A stretch of DNA of 64,000 nucleotides. It comes from Tabrizicola piscis (GTDB lineage Bacteria; Pseudomonadota; Alphaproteobacteria; Rhodobacterales; Rhodobacteraceae). Of this stretch, positions 1 to 8,320 are shown piece by piece. The position numbers and the translations under genes were made by a program. The stretch lies in NCBI RefSeq assembly GCF_003940805.1, contig NZ_CP034328.1:1-64000 (forward strand). Reading direction: 5' to 3'. The notes under the pieces are model-generated. The model worked only from the letters and a program-made list of their open reading frames with translations, made no database searches and was not told where the DNA came from. How positions within the stretch are numbered: position 1 is the stretch's first letter; every line of letters starts with the position of its first letter.

Positions 1-604
1 CGATCGACCGGGAGGCCAGCACATATTCACGTTCCTTCAGCGCCAGCACTTCTCCCCGCACGATCCGGGCGGCGTGCATCCAGCTGGTCACGCCGATGGC
101 AAAGACGATCAGGACGAAGGCCCCCATCTCGGGCCCCATGGTGCGCGACAGGTCATCGCGGAACAGCATGACCATCACCAGCAGCAGCGGGATCAGCGGC
201 AGGGCAAGGAACATGTCGGTCAGCCGCATCAAGGGGCCGTCCAGCCGCCGGAAATAGCCGGCCAGCACGCCGATCAGGGTGCCAAGGAAAATCGCGATGA
301 TCATCGCGACAAAGCCCACCGCAAGGCTGACCTTGCCCGCCGCCATCATCCTTTGCATCTGGTCACGGCCCAGCTGGTCGGTTCCCATGGGGTGCGTCAG
401 GCTTGGGCCAAGGTTCTTGCTTTTCAGCGCCTCGACCACCGTCAGCTTTTCCGGCGCCCAGATCAGTGGGCCAAGGACCGAGAACAGGATCAAGAGGCCA
501 AGCACGATCAGCCCGAAGACCGCGCCCTTGTGCTTGCGGAACTGGGCCCAGACGGCGGCGCGAAACGTCTCGGGGCGGGAGGCTGCCATGTTGGTGTCAG
601 TCAT
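1..604 (-). CDS. Peptide ABC transporter permease, DppC/OppC type (3' end outside window)
   Basis: Inner-membrane permease of a dipeptide/oligopeptide-type importer, cut by the left edge, so only about 201 N-terminal residues are visible. The start ATG (604-602) overlaps the end of the upstream permease by 8 nt, which implies translational coupling. The translation opens MTDTNMAASRPETFRA, followed by a first hydrophobic segment (GLIVLGLLILF). It then has the periplasmic OppC_N-type stretch with HPMGTDQLGRDQ and two more membrane segments. The HPMGTDxxGRD motif is typical of DppC/OppC proteins. It pairs with the DppB-like protein encoded just upstream. Family assignment is secure; substrate is unknown. 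Confidence 0.93.
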   Translation of the reverse strand, partial: MTDTNMAASRPETFRAAVWAQFRKHKGAVFGLIVLGLLILFSVLGPLIWAPEKLTVVEALKSKNLGPSLTHPMGTDQLGRDQMQRMMAAGKVSLAVGFVAMIIAIFLGTLIGVLAGYFRRLDGPLMRLTDMFLALPLIPLLLVMVMLFRDDLSRTMGPEMGAFVLIVFAIGVTSWMHAARIVRGEVLALKEREYVLASRSI

Positions 605-1604
605 AGCGGATCCTCGGGTCAAGCATGCCGTAGAGAAGGTCAGCGATCAGGTTGAACATCACGATCAGGATCGCGAAGATGAAGGCGAGCGTCTGCACCA
701 TGGGCAGGTCATTGCCCCGGATCGCCTGAATCAGCGCCGAACCAATGCCGTTCACCCCGAACAGGTTTTCGGTGATGATCGCGCCGCCGAAGATTGACGG
801 AATGCCCAGCGCGATGACCGTGACCACCGGGATCAGCGAATTGCGCAGGACGTGTTTCAGCACCACGGTCCGTTCGTCCAAGCCCTTGGCGCGGGCGGTG
901 CGGACGTAATCCTGGCTCATGTTCTCCAGCATGGAGGACCGCATGTAGCGGCTGATCGCGGCGGCGTTGGCAAGGCCCAGAACCATCACCGGCATCGCCA
1001 TCTGGCGCAGCTGTTTCAGGAAACTTTCCCAATCGGTGACCGCCAGCGTCGTGTCGTACTTCGTCGGGAACCAGCCCAGCCAGACCGCGAAGATGATGAT
1101 GAACAGCGTGCCGGTGAAGAAGGTCGGGACCGAAAAGCCGATCATCGCGAACATCGTGCCGAACTGGTCGAACAGGGAATATTGCTTGTAGGCCGAATAG
1201 ATCCCGATCGGCAACGCGATCAGCACGCCCACCAGGTAGGCGGTGCCGATCACTGTCAGGGTCTGCGGCAGACGCTCACCAATCAGGGGGAACACCGGGC
1301 TGCGGCTTTGATAGCTGATGATCCGCTGCATGCCTTCGGCGTAGTTCGTGCCGAAGATCGCGTCGAAGCCGTTCAGCGGTTCGACCCAGAAGAACTGCTT
1401 CAGCCACAGCAGGTAGCGGATGTGGACGGGTTCATTGACGCCCAACGCCTCAAGGATCTTCATTCGCACTTCCGGCGGGACGGTCAGCGGAATCTCCGAG
1501 GCAGGGCTGCCGGGGGCAAGGTCCACCAGCAGGAAAATGACAAGACTGATCAGCAGAAGCGTCGGGATGGCCAATAACAGCCGTCTCAGCGTGAAGGTGA
1601 GCAT
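597..1604 (-). CDS. Peptide ABC transporter permease, DppB/OppB type
   Basis: 335-aa inner-membrane permease, a normal length for DppB/OppB. The N-terminus (MLTFTLRRLLLAIPTLLLIS) is the usual first membrane helix. There are about six hydrophobic segments, and the cytoplasmic EAA-like loop near residues 215-245 (SMLENMSQDYVRTARAKGL) contacts the ATPases. It lies 102 nt downstream of the binding-protein gene, across a strong hairpin, and overlaps the next permease by 8 nt. Its own Shine-Dalgarno is weak (AGAGG about 11 nt upstream), so expression may depend on readthrough from the operon. Confidence 0.95.
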   Translation of the reverse strand: MLTFTLRRLLLAIPTLLLISLVIFLLVDLAPGSPASEIPLTVPPEVRMKILEALGVNEPVHIRYLLWLKQFFWVEPLNGFDAIFGTNYAEGMQRIISYQSRSPVFPLIGERLPQTLTVIGTAYLVGVLIALPIGIYSAYKQYSLFDQFGTMFAMIGFSVPTFFTGTLFIIIFAVWLGWFPTKYDTTLAVTDWESFLKQLRQMAMPVMVLGLANAAAISRYMRSSMLENMSQDYVRTARAKGLDERTVVLKHVLRNSLIPVVTVIALGIPSIFGGAIITENLFGVNGIGSALIQAIRGNDLPMVQTLAFIFAILIVMFNLIADLLYGMLDPRIRYD

Positions 1605-1673
1605 GGGGCGGGCGCCTCTGATCAGCAGTCTGGTTGGAAGAAGGAAATGGCGGGAGCCTGTTGGCCCCCGCCT

Positions 1674-1698
1674 GCAGGGTGGGCAATGCCCACCCTGC
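1674..1698 (-). terminator. Strong intercistronic hairpin between binding protein and permeases
   Basis: Perfect 12-bp inverted repeat: GCAGGGTGGGCA (1674-1685) and TGCCCACCCTGC (1687-1698), 9 nt after the binding-protein stop. A second imperfect hairpin lies just beyond at about 1650-1671. There is no U-tract, so it is better seen as a partial terminator or an mRNA 3'-end stabiliser than as a full terminator. Hairpins after the binding-protein gene are common in ABC operons and raise its level relative to the permeases. Confidence 0.6.
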
Positions 1699-1706
1699 GT
1701 GTCAGA

Positions 1707-3410
1707 TCACTTCACGCGGAACCAGTCCTGGACGTTCCAAAGTTCGGTGTCCCAGGTGTTCAGCACAGCACCGCCAAGGGTGTTCGAGGCAGCCGACAGA
1801 CGGCCACGGTCCACCAGCGGAACGACGACATAGCTGTCTTTCGTCAGCATCTCGTTCAGGCGGATCGCGATTTCACCGCGTTTGGCCATGTCGGCGGTCT
1901 TCGACAGTTCGTCGACCAGCGCGTCATAGGTCGGGTCGCAGAAGCGGTTGATGTTTTCGCCCTGCCACTGGTTGTCCGGGCCCGGGATCTTGTCGCACTT
2001 GTACTGCGCAAGGTAGGGTTCCGGGTCGGTGCCGTCGAAGTTGTTGGCGTACATTTCCACGTCGGCATAGAACTTCTGGAAGGTGTCGGGCGAACCCGCA
2101 TCCCCGCCGAAGAAGACCGAAGCGTCGATGTTTTTCAGTTCCACTTCGACGCCCAGTTCGGTCCACCAATCCTTGATCACCGCCTGGAAGTCCTGACGGA
2201 CCGGGTTGGTCGAGGTCTGGTAGACGATCTTCAGCGGCATGCCGTCCTTTTCGCGGACGCCGTCGCCGTCAGCATCAACCCAGCCGGACGACTCCAGCAG
2301 GGCCTTGGCGCCTTCCATGTCCTGCGCGATGCAGTCCGTGTTGGGCGAGGCGAACATCTCTGGCGCAGGCACCAGGTTGCAGGTCGCACGACCGGCCGAG
2401 CCATAGCCGATGTCCACCAGGATCTGCCGGTCGATCGCCATCGACAGCGCCTTGCGGACGTTGATGTCGCTCAGGAACGGGTGCGGATGCTTGACGGTCG
2501 ACCGTTCGCCTTCCGGCAGGTCCGGCGACGGGTTGGTCATGTTCATCTCGATCCGCTCGACCAGCGTGCCGAAACCGTTCAGAAGCACGCCCTTGCCAGC
2601 GGCTGCCATCTGCATCTGCTGTTCGGGGTTGATCTGGGTGTTCCAGGCATAGTCGAATTCGCCGGTTTCCAGCACGGCGCGGGCTGCGGCTGCAGCGTCG
2701 CCGCCGCCCTTGACCGTCATGGTGGCGAAGGCAGGCTTGGCCGGGTCACGGTAGTTCGGGTTCGCGGCAAGGGTAACCACGTCATTCACCTTGAAGTCGG
2801 TGACGACGAAGGGACCGGTGCCGATCGGCTTGAAGTTCTGCTCGGTGCAGGTAGAGGCCGCAGCGCCAAGGCAGTTGGCGAATTGTGCCGCCTGCAGGAT
2901 CGGCGAGGTGCCGCCGACAAAGGCGGTGTATGGGTTCGGCTTCGGTGCAGAGAAGTTGATGACGACGGTCAGCTCATCCGGCGTCTCGATCGAGGAGATG
3001 CCTTCGTACCGCGCCGCCTGGGCGCAGCCGCCTTCGGGGTGGGTGCAGTATTCATAGGTGAACTTCGCATCGGCCGAGGTGACCGGAGTGCCGTCCGACC
3101 ACAGCAGGCCCGGCTTCAGTTTCCAGGTGATCTGGGTCAGTTCGGCATTGATGCCGCCGTTTTCCACGGTCGGAACCGATTCCGCCAGGCGCGGGAAGAC
3201 CACGCCCTTTTCGTCAAAGCCTGCCAGACCCTCAAGGATCAGCGAGGCGGTTTCCACGTCCTTGGTGCCCGAGGACAGGTAGGGGTTGAGGATCGACGGC
3301 GCCTGCCAGTAAAGCACGTTCACGTTGCCATCGGCCCCGCGCTCGGCAAAGGCCGCGGGCGCAAAGGCCAGCGCGGCGGCAGCGCCCAGAAGGGCGGTTT
3401 TCAGTTTCAT
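1707..3410 (-). CDS. Peptide ABC transporter substrate-binding protein (SBP family 5)
   Basis: 567-aa periplasmic binding protein. A signal peptide covers about residues 1-22 ([22 protein letters not shown]). The mature chain has the family-5 pattern: LKPGLLWSDGTPVTSADAKF near residue 100, and NVRKALSMAIDRQ near residue 315. AAGGAG sits 7 nt before the ATG, and the start overlaps the oppF stop (ATGA). Family-5 proteins bind oligopeptides, dipeptides, opines or sugar derivatives. The mature sequence does not let me name the ligand. Lying between the ATPase and permease genes, it is clearly the receptor of this importer. Confidence 0.95.
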   Translation of the reverse strand: MKLKTALLGAAAALAFAPAAFAERGADGNVNVLYWQAPSILNPYLSSGTKDVETASLILEGLAGFDEKGVVFPRLAESVPTVENGGINAELTQITWKLKPGLLWSDGTPVTSADAKFTYEYCTHPEGGCAQAARYEGISSIETPDELTVVINFSAPKPNPYTAFVGGTSPILQAAQFANCLGAAASTCTEQNFKPIGTGPFVVTDFKVNDVVTLAANPNYRDPAKPAFATMTVKGGGDAAAAARAVLETGEFDYAWNTQINPEQQMQMAAAGKGVLLNGFGTLVERIEMNMTNPSPDLPEGERSTVKHPHPFLSDINVRKALSMAIDRQILVDIGYGSAGRATCNLVPAPEMFASPNTDCIAQDMEGAKALLESSGWVDADGDGVREKDGMPLKIVYQTSTNPVRQDFQAVIKDWWTELGVEVELKNIDASVFFGGDAGSPDTFQKFYADVEMYANNFDGTDPEPYLAQYKCDKIPGPDNQWQGENINRFCDPTYDALVDELSKTADMAKRGEIAIRLNEMLTKDSYVVVPLVDRGRLSAASNTLGGAVLNTWDTELWNVQDWFRVK

Positions 3411-4477
3411 CGGGTTACTCCTTGTTGGTTACGCTCTGTTGCCTCGGACGCGCCGGTTGATCCGGCGGCAAGATTTGTTGGGTAGAGATGACAGGCGACG
3501 AAGCGGTTGGCCTCAACCTCGATCAGGTCGGGTTTCACGGTCCGGCAGATGTCCATCACCTTGGGGCAGCGGGTGCAGAAGTTGCACCCTTGTGGCGGGT
3601 TCGCGGGCGACGGGACATCGCCCTTCAGAATGATCCGGCGGCGCTTGGCGGCAATCACCGGGTCGGGTTCGTTCACGGCCGACAGCAGCGCCTCGGCGTA
3701 AGGGTGCAGGGGGCGCGAATAAAGGTCATCGCGCGGGGAAAGTTCGGCGATCTTGCCCAGATACATCACGGCCACCCGGTCGGCGATGTGGCGCACCATC
3801 GACAGGTCATGGCTGATGAACAGATAGGTCAGGCCCAGCTTTTCCTGCATATCCTCCAGCAGGTTCACGACCTGCGCCTGAATGGACACGTCAAGGGCGG
3901 CAATCGGTTCATCGCAGACGATGAACTTGGGGTTCAGCGCCAAGGCGCGGGCGATCCCGATCCGCTGGCGCTGGCCGCCAGAGAATTCATGCGGAAAGCG
4001 GTTGGCAAAGCGACGGTTCAGGCCGACCGAATCCATCAACTCATGGACCCAGTCCTGCTTTTTCGCCTCGGTCCAGTCGGTGTGTTCGTCCAAAGGCTCG
4101 CTGATGATGCGTGACAGCGTCATCCTTGGGTTCAGACTGGCCTGCGGGTCCTGAAACACCATCTGCATCATTGGGCGCTTCTTGCGCAGGTCTTCAGGCG
4201 CAAGGCTTGCGACATCCTGACCGTCGATGATGACCCGCCCCGCCGTCGGTTCATAAAGCCGCAGCAGCGCCCGGCCGACGGTGGATTTGCCACAGCCGCT
4301 TTCGCCGACCAGACCAAGGGTTTCCCCGGCCTTGATGCTGAAGGAGACCCCGTCCACCGCCTTAACGTCGCCGGTATGGCGGCGCAGAACCCCGCTGTAG
4401 ATCGGGAAATGCATCTTCAGCCCATCCACCTGAACCAGCGGTGCCGCAGTTGAGGGGACAGCGTGCGCTTCAAGCAT
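3407..4477 (-). CDS. Peptide ABC transporter ATP-binding protein, OppF/DppF type
   Basis: 356-aa cytoplasmic ATPase. Walker A is GESGCGKS (about residues 58-65), the signature is [16 protein letters not shown], and Walker B is [12 protein letters not shown]. It ends with the oligopeptide-ABC C-terminal domain, which carries a cysteine cluster ([14 protein letters not shown]) of the kind seen in OppD/F proteins. I chose the ATG at 4477 because AGGAGG precedes it and it overlaps the oppD stop by 8 nt. The frame stays open farther upstream, but that part lies inside oppD. The stop overlaps the binding-protein start. Confidence 0.95.
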   Translation of the reverse strand: MLEAHAVPSTAAPLVQVDGLKMHFPIYSGVLRRHTGDVKAVDGVSFSIKAGETLGLVGESGCGKSTVGRALLRLYEPTAGRVIIDGQDVASLAPEDLRKKRPMMQMVFQDPQASLNPRMTLSRIISEPLDEHTDWTEAKKQDWVHELMDSVGLNRRFANRFPHEFSGGQRQRIGIARALALNPKFIVCDEPIAALDVSIQAQVVNLLEDMQEKLGLTYLFISHDLSMVRHIADRVAVMYLGKIAELSPRDDLYSRPLHPYAEALLSAVNEPDPVIAAKRRRIILKGDVPSPANPPQGCNFCTRCPKVMDICRTVKPDLIEVEANRFVACHLYPTNLAAGSTGASEATERNQQGVTR

Positions 4478-5492
4478 GGGCAACCTCCTGCGTGGCGGGG
4501 GCTGTCCAATGGCAGGCGACGTCATGGCCCCGGCCCACCGGTTGCCCGTCAATGGCGCGGCGCGCGGGGTTGATGCTGTCGCAAGGCGCATGGCGATACT
4601 CGCACCGCTCACGGAACGGGCAGGCCACCGGCACGCCGCCCATGATCGGCGGCTGCCCCTCGATCACCTTGAGCCGCGCATCCCGCGCGCCGCTGATCTT
4701 GGGGATCGTCTTGAGCAAGGCCCGCGTGTAGGGGTGCTGCGGATTGGCAAACAACTCGCGCACCGGGGCCTGTTCGACCACTTGTCCGCCATACATCACC
4801 ATCACCCTGTCGGCGATTCCCGCAATGACGCCAAGGTCATGCGTGATCCAGATGATCGACATGCCCAGCTTCTGGCGCAGGTCCTTCACCAGCTCCAGGA
4901 TCTGCGCCTGAATGGTCACGTCCAGCGCCGTTGTGGGTTCGTCCGCAATCAGCACATCGGGGTCGCAGGCAAGGGCGATGGCAATCATCACCCGCTGCCG
5001 CATGCCGCCGGAAAACTGGTGCGGATAGGCCTTCAGCCGCTTGCGCGCATCCGGGATACCCACAAGCTCCAGCAGTTCCACCGCCCGCGTCTCGGCCTGT
5101 GCCTTGGTCATCCCCATATGGGCGCGCAGGGGTTCCATGATCTGGCTGCCGATGTTGAACACCGGGTTCAAGCTGGTCATCGGGTCCTGGAACACGAAGC
5201 CGACCTTGGCCCCGCGCACCTGGCGCAGCGACTCGGCGTCCATCTTCAGCAGGTCCTTGCCGTTCAGCAGAACCTCACCCCCGCGGATGTCCGCAGGTGG
5301 CGACGGCAGCAGCCGGATCAGCGACATCATCGTCACCGACTTTCCTGACCCGCTTTCCCCGACAACGCCCAAAAGTTCACCACGTTCAAGATGAAAGCTG
5401 ACGTCGTTGACGGCGTGAATCTCGCCTCCGCGGGTGCGGAATACGGTTTTGAGGCCCCTGACTTCAAGGACAGGCAAGGCCTGATCGGCCAT
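4470..5492 (-). CDS. Peptide ABC transporter ATP-binding protein, OppD/DppD type
   Basis: 340-aa ATPase, first gene of the importer operon. Walker A is GESGSGKS (about 45-52), the signature is [16 protein letters not shown], and Walker B is [12 protein letters not shown]. The C-terminal domain has the cysteine motif ([14 protein letters not shown]). The ATG at 5492 follows GGGGAG at good spacing. It forms the usual heterodimer with the OppF-type protein downstream. The gene order (D, F, binding protein, B, C) is less common than the binding-protein-first order. A promoter-like site with a palindrome in its spacer lies 35-60 nt upstream. Confidence 0.95.
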   Translation of the reverse strand: MADQALPVLEVRGLKTVFRTRGGEIHAVNDVSFHLERGELLGVVGESGSGKSVTMMSLIRLLPSPPADIRGGEVLLNGKDLLKMDAESLRQVRGAKVGFVFQDPMTSLNPVFNIGSQIMEPLRAHMGMTKAQAETRAVELLELVGIPDARKRLKAYPHQFSGGMRQRVMIAIALACDPDVLIADEPTTALDVTIQAQILELVKDLRQKLGMSIIWITHDLGVIAGIADRVMVMYGGQVVEQAPVRELFANPQHPYTRALLKTIPKISGARDARLKVIEGQPPIMGGVPVACPFRERCEYRHAPCDSINPARRAIDGQPVGRGHDVACHWTAPATQEVAHA

Positions 5493-5525
5493 ATGTACTC
5501 CCCGCGACGTTTCTTAGTTCTTGTT

Positions 5526-5552
5526 ATTCTTGGGTCTTTTTGACCCTGTCAA
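5526..5552 (-). promoter_or_regulatory. Putative oppD promoter with palindromic operator in the spacer
   Basis: On the minus strand a perfect -35 hexamer TTGACA (5552-5547) is followed at once by the palindrome GGGTCAAAAAGACCC (5546-5532). An AAGAAT hexamer (5531-5526) matches a -10 at 4 of 6 positions. The 15-bp spacer is short; a -10 two bases farther on would give 17 bp but matches less well. A palindrome in this position is what a repressor operator looks like. The rest of the 241-nt divergent region (5493-5733) shows no clear promoter for the plus-strand genes. Confidence 0.4.
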
Positions 5553-5733
5553 CCAAGGGTTGCCCCCTGACTTCTTAACTGTTTCCCATTTTCATTTCTC
5601 TATCAATCCCGATTTGCAGCGCGATTCTACAGCCTTCCACCGGCAGATTGACCGAAGTCATAGGCATTTCGCCAGATATTGACAGTCCGGGGTCCAGCCG
5701 ACAGTCTGACCACAACATCTGGGATATCGCAAA

Positions 5734-6900
5734 GTGACACCTTCGACGGCGCTGACGCCACGTCAGATCCTTGACCGGCTGGTCAGTTTTCCAACGGTCA
5801 GCCGCGGCTCGAATCTCAACCTGATCGACTGGGTAGAGGGGTATCTGGCCAGCCATGGCATCCCTGCCCACCGCCATTGGAATGAGGATCGTCAGAAGGC
5901 TGCGCTTTTTGCCCATGTCGGCCCGTGGGAACCCGGCGCGGTGGTTCTGTCGGGCCATTCCGACGTCGTGCCGGTGGATGGCCAGACCTGGACCACCGAC
6001 CCCTGGACGGTGACAGAACGGGATGGCCGCCTCTACGGGCGCGGCACCTGCGACATGAAGGGATTCGTTGCCCTGTCGATCTGGGCGCTGGTCGAAGGCC
6101 AGCGCCGGGGCCTGACCACGCCCCTGCAACTGGCGCTGTCCTATGACGAGGAGGTCGGCTGCACCGGCGCCCCCCCGATGATCGCCGCCATGCAGCCCGT
6201 CCTGCCCAAGGGCAGTGCCGTCATCGTGGGTGAGCCGTCGAACATGGCGGTCATCACCGGCCACAAGGGCGGCACCGGCTATCACGTCCATATGAAGGGG
6301 TTCGAGGTCCACTCCTCGCTTTTGCCCTATGGCGTGTCGGCGATCATGGAGGGGGCGCGGCTGATCGGCTGGGTCAATGACCAGAACGCCGCCATCCAGT
6401 CCCGCACGCCCGGCCCGGTTGGCGCGCAATTCGTGCCGCCCTTCACCACCCTGCACGTCGGGATGATCGAAGGGGGCACCGCCCATAACATCACCGCCGC
6501 CGACTGCCGCTTTGCCGTGGAAATGCGCGTCGTTCCGGGTGAGGACATTACCGCCTATGAAGCCGCGTTTCAGGCCGAAGCCGCCCGCCTTGACGCCGCG
6601 ATGAAGCAGGTACGACCCGAGGCCGGGGTCATCCTTGACCGCTTCTTCGGCGTGCCCGCCCTTGTCCCCGAAACCGATGGCCCCGCCGAAGTGCTGGCCC
6701 GCCGCCTGACCGGTGCGAATACGACCGGCGTCGTCAGCTACGGCACCGAAGCCGGCCAGTTTCAGGAGGCCGGGTATTCCGCTGTCGTCTGCGGCCCGGG
6801 TGACATTGCCCAGGCGCATCAGCCGGACGAATTCCTTGAGATCAGCGAATTTCAGGCGGGGCACCGTTTCATGGAAGGCTTGCTGGGCGCGTTGGCATGA
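5734..6900 (+). CDS. M20 family deacylase, acetylornithine deacetylase (ArgE)-like
   Basis: 388-aa zinc-dependent amidohydrolase of the ArgE/DapE/CPG2 family. Metal and catalytic motifs are visible: GHSDVVP (about 74-80), RGTCDMKG (about 103-110) and DEEVGCTG (about 145-152). A dimerisation domain lies between, with HSSLLPYGVSAIMEGA. The start is GTG at 5734 with no strong Shine-Dalgarno. The stop overlaps the next ATG (ATGA). ArgE hydrolyses N2-acetylornithine, but catabolic paralogues act on other N-acyl amino acids. A place beside a peptide-type importer and an oxidase suggests a catabolic role here rather than arginine synthesis. Confidence 0.88.
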   Translation: MTPSTALTPRQILDRLVSFPTVSRGSNLNLIDWVEGYLASHGIPAHRHWNEDRQKAALFAHVGPWEPGAVVLSGHSDVVPVDGQTWTTDPWTVTERDGRLYGRGTCDMKGFVALSIWALVEGQRRGLTTPLQLALSYDEEVGCTGAPPMIAAMQPVLPKGSAVIVGEPSNMAVITGHKGGTGYHVHMKGFEVHSSLLPYGVSAIMEGARLIGWVNDQNAAIQSRTPGPVGAQFVPPFTTLHVGMIEGGTAHNITAADCRFAVEMRVVPGEDITAYEAAFQAEAARLDAAMKQVRPEAGVILDRFFGVPALVPETDGPAEVLARRLTGANTTGVVSYGTEAGQFQEAGYSAVVCGPGDIAQAHQPDEFLEISEFQAGHRFMEGLLGALA

Positions 6901-8240
6901 CCTTTCCGATCCACGACCGCAGCCCGATCCGCTTCAACGCCCCGCTTCCGGCGCGGTCGGATGTGGTCATCATCGGGGGCGGCGTCATCGGGGTGATGAC
7001 GGCGTGGTTCCTGCGGCAGAAGGGCTTGTCCGTAACCCTGTGCGAAAAGGGCCGCATCGCGGGCGAACAGTCGGGCCGCAACTGGGGCTGGGTGCGCCAG
7101 CAGGGCAGGGACCCGGGCGAGTTGCCGATCATGGTGGAAAGCCTTGCCATCTGGAAACAGCTGGCCGCCGAATTTGGCGATGGCCTTGGGTTCCGGCAGA
7201 CCGGCGTCCTCTATCTGGCCAAGACCGACCGTGAGATGCAGGGGTTTGAGGACTGGACCGAACATTCCCGCGCCCATCAGATTGACACGCGCCTGCTGAC
7301 CGCCGCCGAAACCGCCGCCATGTTGAAAGGGGCCGTCGCCCCGTGGAAGGGCGCGCTCTACACCGCCTCGGACGCGCGGGCCGAACCCTGGCTGGCCGTG
7401 CCCACCCTTGCGGCGGCTGTGGAAGACCGGGGCGCGATCCTGCGCGAAGCCTGTGCCGTCCGTGCGCTCGACATTGCCGCTGGCCGAGCGATCGGCGTGG
7501 TCACCGAACATGGCCGCATCGCCTGCGACCATGTGGTGCTGGCGGCGGGGGCATGGTCGCGCCTGTTTCTGGCCCGGCACGGGATATCGATCCCGCAGCT
7601 TTCCGTCCTCGCCTCGGTCGCCGCAACTGAACCGATGCCCGAGATTTTTCCCGGCAATGCCGCCGACGATGACTTTGCCTTCCGCCGCCGCGCCGATGGC
7701 GGCTATTCCATCGCCCCCGGCGGGTCGGAGCATGACTTTTTCCTTGGCCCCGACGCTTTCCGGTCCTTAGGCACATACCTGAGCATCCTGAAGAAAGAAT
7801 GGCGTTCCTCCACCTTCCGCCCCATGGCCCCAAAGGGCTTCCCCGACGCATGGAGCACCAAGCGCCGCTGGTCCGAGGATGAGGCAACCCCGTTCGAAGC
7901 CGCCCGCATCCTAAACCCCGCGCCGAACCTGAAGGCGCTTGGCAAGGTGCAGGATGCCTTCGCCAAAGCCTTCCCCAGTCTTGGCCGCCCGAAACTGAAA
8001 ACCGCCTGGGGCGGGATGATCGACACGCTGCCCGATGTCGTCCCCATCGTCGATCACGCGCCGATCTCTGGCCTGACCATCGCCACGGGGATGAGCGGGC
8101 ATGGCTTCGGCATCGGTCCCGGCATGGGCCGCGTGATTGCCGACCTTGTGACCGGCGGCCATGTCGGCCACGACCTTGGCCGGTTCCGCTTTGCCCGCTT
8201 TACCGATGGCACGAAAATCGCGCCGGGCCCCAGTCTTTAG
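6897..8240 (+). CDS. FAD-dependent oxidoreductase, DAO/glycine oxidase-like family
   Basis: 447-aa flavoprotein. The Rossmann motif VIIGGGVIGVMTAWFLRQ lies at about residues 23-40. EQSGRNWGWVRQQGRDP follows near residues 57-73. A C-terminal FAD-binding stretch (TGMSGHGFGIGPGMGRVIAD) is typical of the D-amino-acid oxidase / sarcosine-oxidase-beta superfamily. It is translationally coupled to the M20 deacylase, so the pair probably frees an amine or amino acid and then oxidises it. Members annotated as gamma-glutamylputrescine oxidase or D-amino-acid dehydrogenase look alike at this level, so I do not choose a substrate. Confidence 0.85.
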   Translation: MTFPIHDRSPIRFNAPLPARSDVVIIGGGVIGVMTAWFLRQKGLSVTLCEKGRIAGEQSGRNWGWVRQQGRDPGELPIMVESLAIWKQLAAEFGDGLGFRQTGVLYLAKTDREMQGFEDWTEHSRAHQIDTRLLTAAETAAMLKGAVAPWKGALYTASDARAEPWLAVPTLAAAVEDRGAILREACAVRALDIAAGRAIGVVTEHGRIACDHVVLAAGAWSRLFLARHGISIPQLSVLASVAATEPMPEIFPGNAADDDFAFRRRADGGYSIAPGGSEHDFFLGPDAFRSLGTYLSILKKEWRSSTFRPMAPKGFPDAWSTKRRWSEDEATPFEAARILNPAPNLKALGKVQDAFAKAFPSLGRPKLKTAWGGMIDTLPDVVPIVDHAPISGLTIATGMSGHGFGIGPGMGRVIADLVTGGHVGHDLGRFRFARFTDGTKIAPGPSL

Positions 8241-8242
8241 CG

Positions 8243-8272
8243 CCCCGGACTTTACATCCCCGGACTTTACAT
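8243..8272. repeat. Perfect 15-bp tandem duplication
   Basis: Unit CCCCGGACTTTACAT occurs twice head to tail (8243-8257 and 8258-8272), 2 nt after the FAD-oxidoreductase stop and 48 nt before the Hsp70 start. It has no coding role and is probably a replication-slippage duplication, although it lies in the spacer that would hold an hsp70 leader. Confidence 0.8.
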
Positions 8273-8320
8273 CCCGCTGCCGCCCCGCTACCCGTGCCGC
8301 CCGTCCAGCGGAGCGCCCCC

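Noticed and set aside
1647..3485. A 612-codon plus-strand frame opposite the binding protein
   Set aside because: Antisense shadow; the minus strand has a signal peptide and family-5 motifs.
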